This document shows positions 32,047 to 36,579 of a DNA stretch of 36,579 bases, piece by piece. Both the position numbers and the translations under genes were made by a program. The notes beneath the pieces were generated by a model, which made no database searches, was not told the DNA's origin, and saw only the letters and a list, made by a program, of their open reading frames with translations. The stretch's first letter is position 1, and each line of letters begins with the position of its first letter. This stretch comes from Macrococcoides goetzii (lineage in GTDB: Bacteria; Bacillota; Bacilli; Staphylococcales; Staphylococcaceae), in assembly GCF_002742385.2 (NCBI RefSeq), contig NZ_MJBI02000012.1, positions 1-36,579 of the forward strand, read 5' to 3'.

Positions 32047-32055
32047 TGTTATAAT
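32047..32055 (+). promoter_or_regulatory. Extended -10 promoter for folP
   Basis: TGTTATAAT is a perfect extended -10 downstream of the cysK terminator and about 29 bases before folP. No -35 of note. It should drive folP-folB-folK, and perhaps dusB-lysS. Confidence 0.6.
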
Positions 32056-32083
32056 GAAATGAATATACTGGGGGGGGAAATAG

Positions 32084-33221
<1,138 letters not shown>

Positions 33222-33223
33222 TT

Positions 33224-33700
33224 ATGACGATAGTATATTTAAGCTTTGGCAGTAATATGGGTGATAGAGAACGACAAATTAACGATGCATTGAACTTGTT
33301 AAATACACTTCCGGAGACAAAGGTGACGAAGATTTCAAGTTTATATGAAACAGCGCCAGTCGGTGGTGTTGAACAAGATGACTTTTTGAATGGTGTTGTC
33401 GCATTGGAAACCAATTTGTCACCGATTGAGTTATTGGATGGGATTCAATCAATTGAATTGAAGCTCAATCGTGTTCGCAAGATTCACTGGGGACCGAGAA
33501 CGATTGATCTAGATATCGTTCTGTTTGGTGATTTAGTAGTGGATAGTGAGCGTTTAAAAGTTCCACATCCATTTATGCACGAGAGAAGTTTTGTGTTAAT
33601 TCCTCTGAATGAAATTGCCCCACAGGCAATTCATCCAGTATTAAATAAAAAGATAAGTGACATTGTAACTTTGGACCCGGATGTAAGAATTTATAAGTGA
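33224..33700 (+). CDS. folK: 2-amino-4-hydroxy-6-hydroxymethyldihydropteridine pyrophosphokinase
   Basis: HPPK activates hydroxymethyl-dihydropterin with ATP for FolP. The 158-residue protein has [15 protein letters not shown] at residues 5-19, [21 protein letters not shown] near 40, and the signature [14 protein letters not shown] near 89, followed by [16 protein letters not shown]. It completes a compact folP-folB-folK unit. The p-aminobenzoate genes that lie before folP in Bacillus are absent. Confidence 0.96.
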   Translation: MTIVYLSFGSNMGDRERQINDALNLLNTLPETKVTKISSLYETAPVGGVEQDDFLNGVVALETNLSPIELLDGIQSIELKLNRVRKIHWGPRTIDLDIVLFGDLVVDSERLKVPHPFMHERSFVLIPLNEIAPQAIHPVLNKKISDIVTLDPDVRIYK

Positions 33701-33710
33701 GGGTAAACAT

Positions 33711-36216
<2,506 letters not shown>

Positions 36217-36227
36217 TTAATCATACT

Positions 36228-36273
36228 AAAAGACTTTAAATCCTTATTTAACAAGGGTTTAGAGTCTTTTTTA
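36228..36273 (+). terminator. Intrinsic terminator after lysS
   Basis: AAAAGACTTTAAATCCTT pairs with AAGGGTTTAGAGTCTTTT (few wobbles) around ATTTAAC, followed by T. Confidence 0.85.
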
Positions 36274-36325
36274 TTCTGTAAAAATTATCAGAATTTACTT
36301 ACTTTAAAAAAATAAAGAAAAAGCG

Positions 36326-36354
36326 TTGACTTTACAATTCAAATTGCGTATTAT
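36326..36354 (+). promoter_or_regulatory. rRNA operon promoter P1
   Basis: TTGACT, an exact 17-base spacer and TATTAT, following an A/T-rich stretch that could serve as an UP element. It lies about 130 bases before the 5S start. Confidence 0.75.
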
Positions 36355-36434
36355 TAAAAAGTCGCTTACAACGAGTGGCATATTAAGAAAGTTAATCAAT
36401 TGTAAAGTTCATGAACACAGTGTAAAATTTACTA

Positions 36435-36462
36435 TTGAAATAATCTTCGAAGCTGTTATACT
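36435..36462 (+). promoter_or_regulatory. rRNA operon promoter P2
   Basis: TTGAAA, a 16-base spacer and TATACT, ending 21 bases before the 5S start. The tandem pair with P1 is typical of Firmicutes rRNA operons. Confidence 0.7.
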
Positions 36463-36483
36463 TATATAAGTATTGAAAAATTG

Positions 36484-36579
36484 TCTGGTGACGATGGCAG
36501 AGAGGTCACACCTGTTCCCATACCGAACACAGAAGTTAAGCTCTCTAGCGCCGATGGTAGTTGGTCTTACGATCCGCGA
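36484..36579 (+). rRNA. rrf: 5S ribosomal RNA, 5' part (3' end cut by window)
   Basis: It begins TCTGGTGACGATGGC, as staphylococcal 5S does, and its last 79 bases equal the first 79 bases of the window. It directly follows two tandem promoters and no 16S gene, so this 5S appears to open its operon. Staphylococci also have a 5S gene after lysS, ahead of a tRNA cluster. Confidence 0.95.

Overview
The window is chromosomal core DNA from an AT-rich member of the Firmicutes, most likely family Staphylococcaceae and closest to a Macrococcus-type genome. FtsH, HolB and L25 read as staphylococcal proteins, and the gene order is the origin-proximal block that Bacillus subtilis carries from yaaO to lysS. 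The sporulation genes that interrupt that block in Bacillus are absent. The genus is inferred from remembered gene order and protein similarity, not from a database search.

Layout. A 5S rRNA gene opens the window at its 3' part. It is followed by a PLP decarboxylase-family gene, tmk, pstA, holB, ricT, yabA, trmN6, yazA and rsmI on the plus strand. A bidirectional terminator separates these from abrB, the only minus-strand gene, which diverges from metG. Next come tatD (broken by one missing base), rnmV, ksgA, veg, ispE, purR, ridA, spoVG, glmU, prs, rplY/ctc, pth, mfd, a MurJ/SpoVB-type flippase, a YabN-type methylase-MazG fusion, rqcP, divIC, an S1-domain gene, tilS, hpt, ftsH, hslO, cysK, folP, folB, folK, dusB and lysS. 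After lysS, two tandem promoters lead into a second 5S gene, which is cut by the window end.

How the genes work together. Most act in replication and nucleotide supply (tmk, holB, yabA, prs, hpt, purR), rRNA and tRNA maturation or charging (rsmI, ksgA, rnmV, trmN6, tilS, dusB, metG, lysS, pth), cell envelope and division (glmU, flippase, divIC), protein and DNA quality control (ftsH, hslO, rqcP, mfd), and folate and cysteine synthesis (folP-folB-folK, cysK). Spacing is tight, with several start/stop overlaps, and many units end in clear intrinsic terminators.

I found no mobile element, CRISPR array, tRNA gene, prophage, toxin-antitoxin pair or unknown multi-gene cassette, so I do not claim a new system. 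The points worth a second look are mostly regulatory: two sigma-B-like promoters (one inside purR ahead of ridA-spoVG, one ahead of rplY), a structured rplY leader with mutually exclusive helices, a PurBox over the purR -35, a candidate CymR operator at cysK, repeated TTCGACA elements between abrB and metG, and an rRNA operon that seems to begin with 5S. The tatD frameshift and the identical 79-base window ends are the main quality flags.
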